A DNA stretch of 64,000 nt. Source: Hexactinellida sp. DTS-2022. Lineage: Eukaryota > Porifera > Hexactinellida. The notes below the pieces were generated by a model. It searched no databases. It had not been told where the DNA came from and saw only the letters and a list, made by a program, of their open reading frames with translations. The translations under genes and the position numbers were made by a program. Positions 1 to 11,831 of the stretch are shown in pieces; positions within the stretch are counted from its first letter, which is position 1, and every line of letters begins with the position of its first letter. The stretch lies in NCBI GenBank assembly GCA_028753945.1, contig JAPNXP010000008.1, positions 2,976,001 through 3,040,000 on the forward strand, read 5' to 3'.

Positions 1-655
1 TCAAAAGATCTATCGAGGCATACTACTGGGAATTTATACACACTCGAGTAATCTCTATTATCAATACATTGGCGTAACTACACCCTCTATATTACATTCA
101 GGCATAGGCGCCGATGTTGGGGTTCTGGGGGGTCCACTGGGGGTTATTGGGGGGAATATAAACTAAATTTATTAAAATTGAATACGCACAGTATATAAAT
201 TGTGCAATTATATTCGTGCAAAAGAAAATATATTAACATCATCTGTAATTGTTATGGAATTTATAATAGATGCTACTCGATCTCACAAAGTGACATCGAA
301 TAGCTTCTATTTTCAATTTGAAAACTAAGATTGTATATAAGATTATATACTACCATACGCGGAATGTACCCATCATGGTGGGCTCTGGGGAGTCAGGATC
401 CCCCAGGTCGTTGATGTGCTAGCATCCTGTTGAGTGAAGGATTACCCATGCCATAAAGTTGTAAATTTAATGTGCTATACCACAGCCTACTTTACTCCGG
501 CCTGACAGTAAAACACCATGGATAAAATTAAGGCATAAATCATTAATTGAAAATAGAATCATATGTAGGCGCTAGTTGGCTACAATGATTTTTACATCAG
601 ACTATGGCCTACGTAGCCAATTGTTTACAATAAAGAAATAGTATTCATTTTTTGT
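1..655. other. Gene-free flank with repeat relic
   Basis: No coding region recognised. Positions about 165-345 resemble a piece of the hairpin-array repeat found at 15.6-20.4 kb: the run with 'ttatggaat', 'tactcgat' and 'acaaagtg' recurs there. The G-rich stretch near 115-155 and the 370-410 stretch resemble hAT-MITE ends, but I could not pair their termini. Confidence 0.4.
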
Positions 656-659
656 TAAA

Positions 660-1660
660 ATGAGGTTTATTAGTGTTTTCCACTATTAGTCCAGCGGCAT
701 AGACATAAAGTTTCAACAGATTGTTAATTTTTTTGATAAAAGCACCAAAATTTGTACACATGTATTTTACTGTGGTGCGAACATTTTTGGATATTGAGGC
801 AATTAAAAGAGTGTCTATATCGGCCATGACAGCTCGTCAAAGTTAACACGTCCGATAGTGTTCGCCGGACTTGTTTCCCATAAAAACTTGTTCAAATTAA
901 GTTATATCGTATTTTTATTTTTGAATTAGGTTTCCAAGTAAAATTTCCGATAATTTGATATATCACATGACCATATTTGGAAGAATTTTTCCATAGCAAC
1001 GCTGGAATGTACCAGGAATGTGTCAAAATTCCATTCTCCAATTGTGTCCTTACCCGATCGAGTGATCCCTCTTTCGACTCCAATCAGCTACCTGAGTATG
1101 ATTATACACATACCGACCCTGTAAAACGTGATTTGGTAAAATTATTGATATTTATGGTAAATCACGGTGAATCTCGAATAATTTTATCAAATAACGTTTT
1201 ACAGGGTCGGTATGTGTATAATCATACTCAGGTAGCTGATTGGAGTCGAAAGAGGGGCACTCGATCGGGTAAGGACACAATTGGAGAATGGAATTTTTGA
1301 CACATTCCTGGTACATTCCAGCGTTGCTATGGAAAAATTCTTCCAAATATGGTCATGTGATATATCAAATTATCGGAAATTTTACTTGGAAACCGAATTC
1401 AACAATAAAAAGACGATATAACTTAATTTGAACAAGTTTTTATGGGAAACAAGTCCGGCGAACACTATCGGACGTGTTAACTTTGACGAGCTGTCATGGC
1501 CGATATAGACACTCTTTCAATTGCCTCAATATCCAAAAATGTTCGCACTACATCAAAGTACATGTGTACAAATTTTGTTGCTTTTATCAAAAAAATGAAC
1601 AATTGTATGGTTGTGCCGCTGCACTATATACACTAACACTATTGTTAATTAATTATTCAT
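660..1660. mobile_element. Long inverted-repeat (foldback) element FB1
   Basis: Two arms of roughly 475 bp (about 660-1135 and 1190-1660) are inverted copies of each other around a 55-bp AT-rich centre. The block 826-905 matches 1410-1497 almost base for base on the opposite strand. Both arms include the stretch around 'ccatagcaacgctggaatgta' that also lies in FB2 (3567-4438), so the two are related. Each arm carries an ATG-started reading frame beginning MADIDTL. I take these as shadows of a shared arm rather than genes, although capture of a host 5' exon is possible. The outer edges are imperfect and no target duplication was found. Confidence 0.75.
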
Positions 1661-2330
1661 ACAACAATTAAAATGCTACAATGAAGTACTTGATTACTGA
1701 ACTCTTAGTTTCTTTAATTTACGATTATCTTCTCCTCTTGAGGATACATGTGAATTATAATTTTTAACCATGTTGGAGATAAGACAGTTTGAGGCTACAA
1801 AAAACAATTTACGTATGATCTCCCAACCATCAGTATTGCAAATTGAGCATCTGTTGCGCCAGGGTTCACTAGAGTCAAGATTGAAACCGCTCGAACCGAA
1901 TATCAGTATTCATGAATAGTTTCCCTACCGAATACTGATACTGATATTCGGTTGCTTCAACCGAATACTGATAATGATAATATTTGGTTACGTCAACCAA
2001 ATACTAATACTGATGATATTCGGTTGGTAGAACGACACGAATACCGATAATCTTTGGTTGCCCTAACCGAATACGAATACACGTAATTAGAATATTCGGA
2101 TGGGAAAACTAATATGAATACTGATCATATTCGCGGGCAACCGAATACCGAATAATGATATCAGATTGGCAACCGAATAGGGATGGGACGGATGCGAATT
2201 TTTCCACATCCGTGAATACGGATGTGCATGCGGATGCCAAATTTTAAAATCCGCGGATTCGGATGCGGATGCGGAGCTCAAACCTATTGGCTTTCATTTT
2301 TACAATATTTTATTTAGTACTATTACTATA

Positions 2331-2865
2331 CAGTGGACTCTCGTAATATGAAACAGGGATTAGGCGAACAAGGTTTAATTCTTACACAAATACATGCAAA
2401 TGAATGCACAGCAGACTATTAGGGAGTATGAACTGTGTAAGTAGTAAGCATATCTGGCCTTTCTAAGAGTCCACCTGTAGACAAATGGTCCCCATTTAGA
2501 CATTAACTGAAGTAGACTATAAGAGAAATGGAACTCGAGAATGGATTATTAGAGAAGAACAATATTACATACAAAAACTGTGCAATTAAACTAGTAATGA
2601 ATAAAAAAATTATGTTAGACAATTAAGGAAGTGGACTACAGGTAAACCTCCCAAAGCGGCACCCATCGGGAGAATGATTTTGTGCCGCTTCTCGGAGGTT
2701 GCCGCTTTGGGAGGTTGCTCGTAAGGTAAAACTCCCAAAGCGGCACTCATCGGGGGAATGGTTTTGTGCCGCTTCTCGGAGGTTGCCGCTACTCGGAGGT
2801 GCCGCTTTGGGAGGTTTACCTGTATTAGATAAGTGGAGAAGTGGACTATCAGAGAGAACAGACTG
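2331..2865. mobile_element. pogo-like MITE candidate (TA-flanked)
   Basis: It starts CAGTGGACTCTCG after TA (2329-2330) and ends GAGAACAGACTG before TA (2866-2867). The interior repeats 'gtggactat' and 'agagaa', as in short pieces near 14395-14461 and 48438-48516. The terminal match is weak beyond CAGT, so the boundaries are tentative. Confidence 0.5.
2639..2822. mobile_element. pogo-like MITE, CAGGTAAACCTCCC family, copy 1
   Basis: The terminal inverted repeat CAGGTAAACCTCCCAAAGCG is flanked by TA on each side (2637-2638, 2823-2824). The interior is a short internal tandem of 'gccgcttctcggaggttgcc'. The second copy is at 22886-23054. This is the innermost of four nested insertions here. Confidence 0.85.
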
Positions 2866-3566
2866 TATTTGGGAGGGGACGGATGTGAAATTCATAAACT
2901 CCGCGGATGCAGATGTAAGGCGGATGCGAGATTTTTAAACTCCGCGGATTCGGATGTAAAGGCGGAGTTGATAAATCATGCGGAGCTCCGCGGATACGGA
3001 TGCGGATGCGGAGCTCTGTCCCATCCCTACAACCGAATATCAACTATTCGCGAATAATATTCGGTTCAACCAAATATATCAGTATTTGGTTGCAACCTTG
3101 ACTAGAGTCATTCTCAAGGATTATAATAGACAGACCAATTAATATTTGCCGAGGTTTTTCAGTGACAAATCTTGTCCAGATATCAATATCTTGTCTTAGA
3201 GTGATTAGAATTCTCCAAACAATAATGATCGACTCTAATACAGAATTTGAAGGCCACTTCAATGAGCCTCTGTCCAAGATTTCAATGAGCTTATATATTT
3301 TAGCTTCTTCTGGATCAAACAATAAGTACTTATTAATTATTAATAAATCTTGGCAGACACGACAATGCGTTAATTTCTTGTTCTTCAAGTATTGATGCAC
3401 GCAATAACCTGCAATAAATGTCAAAGATTGAAGAGTTTCGCAACCAATGATTACAGTAGAGATATCTTGTAGCTTTGAGAGAAATGGTGCTGAATCTATG
3501 ATAGGAGAATCACAGACGTCTTCTTTCGGTGTAATCTGGTCGTTGAAATCCCAAAATGGGTCATAC

Positions 3567-4438
3567 CTAGAAAAAATTCATACAAAGCGTATTTTAGTAT
3601 CATTAGAAGCGGAATTTTTCGTAGAATAACATATCCAAAATCCGCTAAAATCCGTTATGGGGAAATTTTTTACACGGGTGGCAGTGTCGGCCATTTCATA
3701 GTAAATCGCCGACATTTTCGTAACTAACTTTCTCAAATCAATTCTAATCAACTTATAATCATCATATTTGTACTCAGCGTAAAATTTCCAGCAATTTGAT
3801 ATATCACATGACAACATTTGGAGGATTTTTTCCATAGCAACGCTGGAATGTATCAAAATATGTCAGGAATGTGCGAACATTCCATTCTCAAATTGTGTGC
3901 CTATCCAATCTAGTGACCCCTCGTTCAACTCCACTAGTATAATTATACACATATCGACCCTCTAAAATGGGATTTGACGAGATTTAGCTGAAAATCTTCA
4001 ATTTTAGGTTTATCTCGATTAATCTCATTAAATCCCATTTTAGAGGGTCGATATGTGTATAATTTTACTAGTGGAGTTGAACGAGGGGTCACTAGATTGG
4101 ATAGGCACACAATTTGAGAATGGAATGTTCGCACATTCCTGACATATTTTGATACATTCCAGCGTTGCTATGGAAAAAATCCTCCAAATGTTGTCATGTG
4201 ATATATCAAATTGCTGGAAATTTTACGCTGAGTACAAATATGATGATTATAAGTTGATTAGAATTGATTTGAGAAAGTTAGTTACGAAAATGTCGGCGAT
4301 TTACTATGAAATGGCCGACACTGCCACCCGTGTAAAAATTTTCCCCATAACGGATTTTAGCGGATTTTGGATATGTTATTCTACGAAAAATTCCGCTTCT
4401 AATGATACTAAAATACGCTTTGTATGAATTTTTTCTAG
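3567..4438. mobile_element. Foldback element FB2 (872 bp)
   Basis: The element has near-perfect inverted arms of about 420 bp (3567-3990 and 4015-4438) starting CTAGAAAAAATTCATACAAA, around a short centre with 'gatttagctgaaaatcttc'. Each arm can be read as the same 92-residue frame beginning MIHSSVAMEKIL, with an inner MADTATRV start that parallels MADIDTL in FB1. It splits the P-like transposase between the segments reading SFIKSFSLVWSLEG and YDPFWDFNDQITPKED. I see no clear target duplication. Confidence 0.85.
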
Positions 4439-5270
4439 GTTCAACCTTCCAACGACCAGACTAGTGAGAAAGATTTGATGAACGAACTCAGATTATTTTC
4501 TTTTGAAGAAGGTTCTTGGGAAAACAGTTTCAATATACTAGATATCTTGAGCCGTCGTTCAGTTTCTAGTATTTGGCCATATGAGACGTGATAGTTTGAT
4601 CCAGACATCATTCTATATAACCCGAATTGGTGTTCTAGTGGATCTGTCTGGAGGAAATAGGTGAGTACATATGAAAATCCGCATTGAGAAGTTAAGTGAT
4701 TGACTAAAATGGGCAGCGCTTCACAAATATGTTTGAAGCTTGTAAAAGTCTGGGGTGTTAATTTACCTTGTTTTCCTGGTAAGGATCACCAAGTATATAG
4801 CCAGTTAACAATGCGAGTAATCAACCCAAATCTAGGATCATCTAGTACTAGTTGTTTAGAAAATTCGTCATTCAAACGAACGTCTTTGTTCGGCCTATTG
4901 ACATTAAAAATCTTCCACACCATAACAATTATATCAATGAATTCTGCAGTCTGGTGTTTAAACCTTTCGAGTGGGGGTTCATTAGAAATCTTTAGAGCTG
5001 CACTAGTAGAGTCATCAAATATTCGGAGAGCCAATTTAACATTCTGCCGTTCTAGTTTGGAAGGCCAACATGCTTTTGCTGTAAGACGCGGTGCAAGTTT
5101 CGCGATACTGTTTTGTTCCAACTCATAAATAGTTCGAATATCATCAAAAGAAGCTGTTTGTAGGTTAAGAGGGAATCGAGTGCAGTTAGGTGAAAAATCT
5201 TCAAACTTTGGATACACAAAAGTTTGGTTTTCATTTTTTAGATTCAGCCAATTGTTACGAATCGTCTTAA

Positions 5271-5385
5271 CCCTCGTCTGGCTAGGAATGTAAATTGAAA
5301 CTGAAAGTTAATTGAATTTCAATTGAAAGTGAAAGTGAAAGTGGGGTTTTTCTATTTATACCTTTTACCCCAAGCCAGCCGAGGG
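5271..5385. mobile_element. piggyBac-type MITE (115 bp)
   Basis: TTAA lies on both sides (5267-5270, 5386-5389). The TIR is CCCTCGTCTGGCT with inverse AGCCAGCCGAGGG. The CCCT start and TTAA target are the piggyBac hallmarks. Removing the insert with one TTAA leaves the P-like VHILKTIRNNW motif in frame. Confidence 0.85.
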
Positions 5386-5420
5386 TTAAGTATATGCACA
5401 AAATCAAACATTAGTACAAG

Positions 5421-6199
5421 CATGGCCTACTTAATATACGGCCGTGTATGTCACCGAGAAGGCAAAAAAATAGAAGGCCAGTTTATAAATTTCATTATAG
5501 GCTAAACTATGCCTCCTATTGTTATTATTTGGGTTGTATATGGGGTAATCAACCATTGCGAGTCCAATGGAACCACTTTTGAGAATCTCAGATTTGTGGT
5601 TAAGCTGTTTAGGCGCCATTTCATGATGACGGTAACAATTTATGGTAAAATGAAAAAAATTCAAATATCATAATTTCATTTTCTTCCTACTTTCTAATAA
5701 TTTTATAATAGAAATACTAAATAGGGATATATTTCATACCCCAAAGGCTACTAAATCACAAAAACATTCTAAAATTTTAAAAAATTTATAAAGCAACCAC
5801 ATGCTAAATTACAAGTAGTATCCGAGTTACAACTTACTATTTTCGTCCATAAAACGTATATAATTGCTGGTTTATACATATTCATACACATTATATATTC
5901 GGAAAATGTATACTAAGTATATTAGAAAATTATCTTCTTTTTCTCGTAGTTCTTTGGACTCGAATTGTATATTTTGTATATTTGTTGTGTCATTATTAAA
6001 TGGCGCCTAAACAGCTTAACCAAAAATCTGAGATTCTAAAAAGTGGTTCCATTGGACTCGCAATGGTTGATTACCCCATATACAACCCAAATAATAACAA
6101 TAAGGGGCATAGTTTATCCTATAATTAAATTTATAAACTGGCCTTCTATTTTTTTAACCTTCTCGGTGACATACACGGCCGTATATTAAGTAGGCCATG
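5421..6199. mobile_element. Foldback element FB3
   Basis: Inverted arms of about 205 bp (5421-5625 and 5995-6199) begin CATGGCCTACTTAATATACG. They enclose a 370-bp AT-rich core. A 7-bp duplication gtacaag (5414-5420, 6200-6206) flanks it. Both arms contain a short ATGGCGCCTAAACAGC frame facing outward. It interrupts the P-like transposase just before VHILKTIRNNW, and the frame is continuous when it is skipped. Confidence 0.85.
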
Positions 6200-7084
6200 G
6201 TACAAGTGATCTGTTTGCGAATAATGGATGAGGGACGACAGGTTGTAAGGTTTTTTGATCAGAGGAAAATAACTTTAAAATACTTACATTTAGTGGATAG
6301 TTATCAGTGCACAACACCTGAACTGAAAGTCCACACCGTTCTATATCAGCAATTACCTGTATAATGACAGGATAAATAACTTGTGCACTAGTTGTAGAAT
6401 GAGGAATTAATCGAACAACAGTAGACCACTTTTGTGCAAACTTGAAACCATTATTGCGAAAACTGTCTTAATAAGGTCGTCAGAATCAACACAAGAACCA
6501 ATTATTCGCCCACCCTTATAAGAAACATCGGATGTAACGTGAATTTTGTCCATTTGAACAATTACGTTTCTTTCTTGAGAAGAAAATTTGTAGTTGCTTG
6601 ATTAAGATAACTCATATAGTCACTTTCTAACCCAATAGAGGAATAAAGTTTTTCAAGTGTATGTACATGAGGGAGAGATAGGCACTCTAGAGATTGTAGA
6701 TATTTGTAGCAGCTAGGACTGATAAGATGGGATTTCAGTGCCAAAACTTGGCTAAGGACGTTGTATCTTCTGCGGTTCTTGGGAATGGTAGAGTTCTCGA
6801 ATTGACAAATGATAAACTGAAGGCGAGCTAGTCTAGAAGAATCATCGAGAATAGTTGAGTCTCCGTCTATAGATTTTGAAATACTGACTTCAAGTTTAAC
6901 AATTGCTCTGTTAATATTTCTACAAACATTCGTGATGTGTAGCTGGATAGAATTAGAGGTAGAATTAATAATTGATTTGCTATCGATCTCAGCAATTAGA
7001 AGCTCAATTTGTCTAACATCATTTATCACAGGTAATGATAGCGATATAGGCTCTTCTCCCCGGATGCTGTTACAGTTAGACTAG

Positions 7085-8495
7085 AATAGATAGTCAGGGA
7101 AGACTGAACTGAAATGTGGTGATTTATTTTACAAAGTGATATTAGATGAAATTCACCATCGTTGGGTTGCCAAGAGGTTTCGGTAGGTTTGGTAGAGCCA
7201 TGGCTTTACTAATAATATACAGAGAATCAGTATTTTCTATTAAACATAAGCAATATTGTCCCAAAAGGTCCTACCTATGATGACTCACAACCCATAATAC
7301 CGATCTTTAACTAGAAGTTATGCCCTATGTATGACTCTGCAATAGCTGCATTACCTTATGTTAACATTTTTTATAGAAACAAGAACAATGTTAATATACC
7401 TAGGACAAGGACTAGGAGACTAAATACAAAATAATTAATTAATGATAGCTTTCCATAAGTAATTAATGTTTAATGTTTCTTGTACGCAGTTTGTAGGGTC
7501 TTTTTATACCTTTGTGGCTTTGAAACCATTTTATACAAGTACAGGGTCGCTATTACCCTATATTCGGACTGATGTATCATGCACATTCTCTTTAACTGAC
7601 GTCTTGCGAGCTAATTTTTGATGAAATGGCCCTATATATTGTTACATGCTTCCATAAACTCTTCTGAAATATATTTAACCCGTAGATACTAGTATCTGTT
7701 AAAATATTTAAGCGATATGAATTTAAATCATGATAAATAATTGTTTGCTGTAAACTAAAAGGGAAATTAGTCAATCGTGTTGAATGTTTACAATGGGAAA
7801 AAATAAAAACCAGTCCGATTTTTTTCACCTCCATATGTAAATTTACATAATTTGGTTTGGGCGCCCTTGGGCGGGTCAAAAAACAATTAAAAATCAAATA
7901 AAACATATCAAGATTGAGTCCACACTAAAAAAATTTTGTCAAATTGTGTAAACCAAAAGATGCAAGACTTATCACAACGCAAAAATTCAGAGATCCCAAA
8001 TTGGAAAAACAGACGAACATTGGTTTGAAAATTGTTGCCAAGAACAATCGAATCTAAATGTAATCCTTGGAATTTCTCAGTCTATGGTATACTATAGCAT
8101 GCAAACTACTTCAAATTTGACAAAAGAGTAAAATTAATGTAGAATATGAATTTGAATTCGCACATATTTTTGCGGTTTTCAACAATTTATTTGTTATTCA
8201 AAAATAGACCTACTTTAATTTGATGTTATTAGGCTCAGGTACAATTTAATGGATTAAAATTGCATTTTATTCATCCATTGATATTAAATATTACATTGGT
8301 TTGGTTATATACATTTAACATCCGCTATTTCGAATCCCCACTATCCTACGAATTAATTTTCTTTTTACTCGTTTTATTATTAAATTTGTATCGAACACTG
8401 TTCGCTATATCAAATGCCTTCTATCTGGATCATTCTGTATCTCGCGCACATCTCTTTTCTGCTACAAATATAACAACCCAGTTTAACAGAAGAAT
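7085..8495. other. No gene recognised
   Basis: This is AT-rich DNA upstream of the P-like exon, probably its intron and 5' flank. Short open frames at 7592-7906 (-) and 8260-8589 (+) show no family motif and are treated as chance. Confidence 0.5.
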
Positions 8496-8505
8496 GGCTA
8501 TAGTA

Positions 8506-9068
8506 CCAGAGATGGAACCGGTCGGGATTTTCATGCCCGGACCCGACCGGCCGGTAGACCGGTCAATCATAGCTAGCAATAATTTATAAATAATAGATTA
8601 AGAAACTACTGTAGTGTCATGTCATATAATTTAGGAATAAATATTATGGCCATAGACCATTTAAGGAAGCCTCCTTTAAGCAGGGTTGCCGTGGGTATGG
8701 GATGGGAATGGAAATCAGATTTTCCCCTGTGGGGATCCCCATGGGAATTCCCATGGGATATTCGAATATGGTTTCATTAGGTCATCCTTAATAAATATAG
8801 GCTTATTGATACAAATCTGCTTTAGTAATTAAATTGGTTTTTATGTATATATTATACTCTCCCACAGGATTCCTATGGGAATGGGAACGGAAATTCCATT
8901 CCCACGGCAACAGTACCTTTAAGACTACTAAGCTCTCAAGGGCTATTGGAGCCAGATTCAATCAAAACAAATTATGACATTATGATATCGAATAGATCAT
9001 ATAGAGATCTCGACCGGTACCCGACCCGACCCGACCCGACCCGACCGGTCGACCGGTTCCGTCTCTGG
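8506..9068. mobile_element. hAT-like element with GGAACCGG ends
   Basis: The inverted ends CCAGAGATGGAACCGG and the inverse of CCGGTTCCGTCTCTGG are followed inward by 'ccgacccgac' repeats. GCTATA occurs on both outer sides, consistent with a degraded 8-bp duplication. Another hAT (8681-8915) is nested inside. Confidence 0.7.
8681..8915. mobile_element. hAT MITE nested in 8506-9068
   Basis: An 8-bp duplication cctttaag (8673-8680, 8916-8923) flanks it. The inverted ends share GTTGCCGTGGG. The interior is rich in 'gggaatggga', with an AT core. Confidence 0.85.
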
Positions 9069-9250
9069 GCTATACCACTGAATAAATGCCAGTAGTCAAT
9101 TAATCACAAAACTAACTATAGAATGAATGAATTTGACTACGAATTAGCTGAACATAATAATTTTTTTAAGTTAACCAAAGTACGAAATGTATCAGTTAAT
9201 GTAGTATATATGGGGTAATATTTTAGAAAGCGGGGTCTTATTCTATAGTA

Positions 9251-9596
9251 CAGTCAACTCCCGTTATAACCAAGTCGGATATAACGAAGTACCTGCTTAT
9301 AACGAAGTCATTCATGGTCCGGAAAACCTTCCAGCTTATTACATTATTAAAACTTCGGTTAGAACGAAATGGATTTAATGAAACTCCGCTTATAACGAAG
9401 TCATTTAAATCCCATATAGTCTCTAATCTATTAATTTACTCCGGTTATAACGAACTCCGGTTATAACGAAATTTGTTCATAATGAACTCCGGTTACAACG
9501 AAATCCAAATTGTAATGAACTCTTTTAAGATCGAACTCCGCTTATAACGAAATGAAACTACGGTCCCGAGCACTTCGTTATAACGGGAGTTGACTG
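9251..9596. mobile_element. pogo-like MITE, CAGTCAACTCCCG (346 bp)
   Basis: TA flanks both sides (9249-9250, 9597-9598). The TIR CAGTCAACTCCCGTTATAAC matches the far end in inverse. The interior is a degenerate tandem of 'cttataacgaa'. Confidence 0.85.
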
Positions 9597-9599
9597 TAT

Positions 9600-10845
9600 A
9601 TTCAAAATATCTATAGGATTATATCGTGAACTGTTTATATATACTGAGTAGTATGGGCAGTTAATTGACCGGTTAACCGGGGTGATAAAGCGCATCATAA
9701 CATATCCGCAGTATGGTGAACCAATCCCACCCCTGTTCAGGGTAGTCTAGTTGATAATTAATGTTTAGCCGCCTTCAGGGGCTATTATTCGAGTTTAACT
9801 ACTATTATCTGTTTGAAGAAATACGTTACGCACCATTCAGGGCTTCATACCGGATTTTTCCTTGGCAGGGGGAGAGCGAGCGGTGCGAACAACGTTAAGG
9901 GTTGATCTGGGTGGCTTATCCTCCAGGAAAATTTTTGAATCTCAGAAGCTCTGATATCGATCTACAGCTTTTTTTGTCATTTAATTTACACAAGCTGCTC
10001 GTCCGCGCTACACTCGTTCTTATGACTTACACTCGGGCCTGCAGCCCTAGCTTGTATTTCCCTTTCCAAATTATATGCTAGTTGTACCCGAGAGTCTGGT
10101 CAAGAATTACCCTTATGTTGAGATTACACAAGTAGAATATAATTTATAACACGGGAAATCATAATGGACACTTATTTTATGTGACTGCTATGATTATTTG
10201 AGCAGGTGACAATTATTTAGGACGATCAACCTTGAGCTGTGCAAGTCGTATATGTATTTCCTGTGGATCCACCAAATTAATAATAGAAAAACTAATCCAA
10301 TGATTTCCGGTGTTGCTTAATATTTATTCAAATTAGAGCAGACAATTTTCTGAATATGGTTGCCTGGTGTCATATACAGATTCCAAATGTAGAAAGTAAA
10401 CCATCACTAAGCAATTGTACAACTCTGTGGCCCCCTGAGAACAGTTATTGTATTGATTGATAATTATTGGATGTAAAATAAACACAATGGGAAGTTAGAA
10501 ATGTATGACTAGACAAACGGAATACAGATAGCTAATTGGATGCATGATTTTACACCCGACCAATTAAATTACAGTCTCAGTTAGGTATCCTATAATACAC
10601 ACTTAACAAGTGATAGACAGCAAACTCAATTATCCTAGCTGCTAATCCATACTTGGGACAATCCTCTAATTTTATTAGTAAAAGGTTTTGTCATCTTTTG
10701 GGATGCATGATGTGAATTTTTTAGATATTTGAACTTTTTCTGGCTTCAGTATTCGCTTCCCCTTGCGAAATTTAAAATCTGTAGTTCTTACCAGTTCCTC
10801 AATAAATTCCGAACAAACAAACAGATCTAAATTACAGCTATTCAG
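9600..10845. other. No gene recognised
   Basis: A GC-richer island at 9660-10090 contains no reading frame or RNA fold I can identify. The rest is AT-rich and featureless to me. A 76-codon minus frame at 10675-10905 partly overlaps an old hairpin-repeat copy and is rejected as a gene. Confidence 0.4.
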
Positions 10846-10849
10846 ACAG

Positions 10850-11590
10850 GATTTTCTTTTGGAGGCAATATATTTTGTTGGTTGGTTGATTGATAGTGCC
10901 TCCAAATAAGTACATTACTGTCTGCACAGCTGTAATTTTAGATTATTGCGTCATATCATCATCACCATAAAGGTGTTAAACCATTTAACAAAGGTGTTTC
11001 GTAAAGTAAAATATTTCGTAGTTTTGGAAGTTTCCTTCTAACCCACTTAATTTCAAAGTTATTCTAGTTTGAGTATTAATATAATAGATGATGACTCAAC
11101 ATTTCGTATGTGTTCTTGAGGATTCTCTAAAGTCTAAACAACCATCAAATACTATTTAAAACTCGAATTCCCAGAATTGTAAACTATATCATTATTACCT
11201 CAAGCTGTTAAGACTTATTTGTGCTAATTAGTGACATAAGGATCAATTGATAAATTGGAAATTTGTTTCTATCTTGTATTATCTCTGAGATTAATAATAT
11301 TTAGCTATTTAGTATAAATAATTGTTCAAATTATTAATAATTTGACACCAATTTCAATGTACAGTTAAATATTAAGTTTAATTATTTCGTAAACTCTTAA
11401 TTCAAAATGAATTTCCCTACAATATTTGATTGAATTCAGCACACTCGATAACCCCTGTAAGCAAATTGAAAGCTTCTCTATGATAAATACAAACTGAATT
11501 AATAATTTGACTGAAATACGTCTGTATATTTTGCGTATTTTATTAATTACTTTGGTAACTGTAGGTATATTTCGCATTTATTTGTGATAT
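10850..11590. repeat. Degenerate hairpin-array unit in the kinesin intron
   Basis: The order of landmarks matches the units at 18.4-19.1 kb: a decayed hairpin ('ttggaggcaatatattttg' .. 'gatagtgcctccaaa'), 'tcatcatcaccataaaggtg', 'aaaggtgtttc', 'atcaattgataaattggaa', 'cactcgataacccc'. It is more diverged than any other copy and therefore probably older. Confidence 0.65.
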
Positions 11591-11820
11591 GGGGCGATAT
11601 TCGACTATACTGTACTTATTTTCAATTCCCTAGGGTATAGTTTATAACCGAGTCCTACTGTACGTACTAGGAAACTAAGGAATACATAGGATCTTCGGGA
11701 AATTAGTCTTAGCCTTATGTTTAACTTGTGTAGAATGTGTAGCTATAATTAACAGAATTACAGATTTAGCAAAAAGGGCAAGTAAAACAAACTTGTTATT
11801 CTATTGAAATATTATTATAT

Positions 11821-11831
11821 TTATTTTACAG
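11821..11831 (+). promoter_or_regulatory. Splice acceptor of the KIF14-like exon
   Basis: A T-rich tract ending ttattttacag precedes an open frame that runs 27 nt upstream of the first internal ATG without a stop. Confidence 0.75.

Larger units (their letters stand above)
2178..3029. mobile_element. hAT element nested in the 1876-3100 hAT
   Basis: The TIR is TAGGGATGGGAC with inverse GTCCCATCCCTA. An 8-bp duplication CAACCGAA occupies 2170-2177 and 3030-3037. The body is 'cggatgcgga' repeats, with a further MITE inside. Confidence 0.85.
1876..3100. mobile_element. hAT element with 8-bp TSD, host to nested elements
   Basis: The termini CAAGATTGAAACC and the inverse of GGTTGCAACCTTG form an imperfect TIR. 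They are flanked by exact 8-bp duplications actagagt (1868-1875 and 3101-3108). The outer parts are degenerate repeats of 'ccgaatactgata'. No transposase is present. It sits in the 3' part of the P-like transposase reading frame, and skipping it restores that frame. A relic with the same left end lies near 31818. Confidence 0.85.
1694..7080 (-). pseudogene. P-element/THAP9-like transposase, interrupted
   Basis: Minus-strand remains of a P-superfamily transposase (the family of Drosophila P and animal THAP9). From the 5' side, a splice acceptor at 7081-7082 opens an exon. The 6562-7029 stretch shows the 'CLSLPHVHTLEKLYSSIGLE' signature before the RNase-H fold. Next come IVQMDKIHV (about 6530-6560), CTDNYPLN (about 6290-6315) and VHILKTIRNNW (about 5255-5410 around a small insert). 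Then follow the GTPase-like insertion region (4786-5217), DRGSLKWPSN and IAGYCVHQYL with CxxC (3044-3424), and a last CxxC and a stop at 1694. The aspartates in QMD and TDN match positions known as catalytic in P/THAP9. Frames join cleanly across the FB3, piggyBac and hAT insertions. Two probable 1-nt deletions (near 6588 and 6437) and three large insertions inactivate it. No THAP-domain exon was found upstream. Confidence 0.85.

Noticed and set aside
3578-4427. Twin 92-codon frames on opposite strands
   Set aside because: They are the two arms of foldback FB2. Identical frames follow from the inverted repeat.
7592-7906. 104-codon minus-strand frame
   Set aside because: No recognisable motif, no splice context, low-complexity AT-rich sequence.
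8260-8589. Hydrophobic 109-codon frame that might be a membrane protein
   Set aside because: Its end runs into the terminal repeat of a hAT element, and composition in AT-rich DNA readily gives Leu/Phe/Tyr-rich frames. No motif or splice support.
9660-10090. GC-richer island as a possible first exon or promoter
   Set aside because: No extended open frame, splice site pair or repeat match could be supported.
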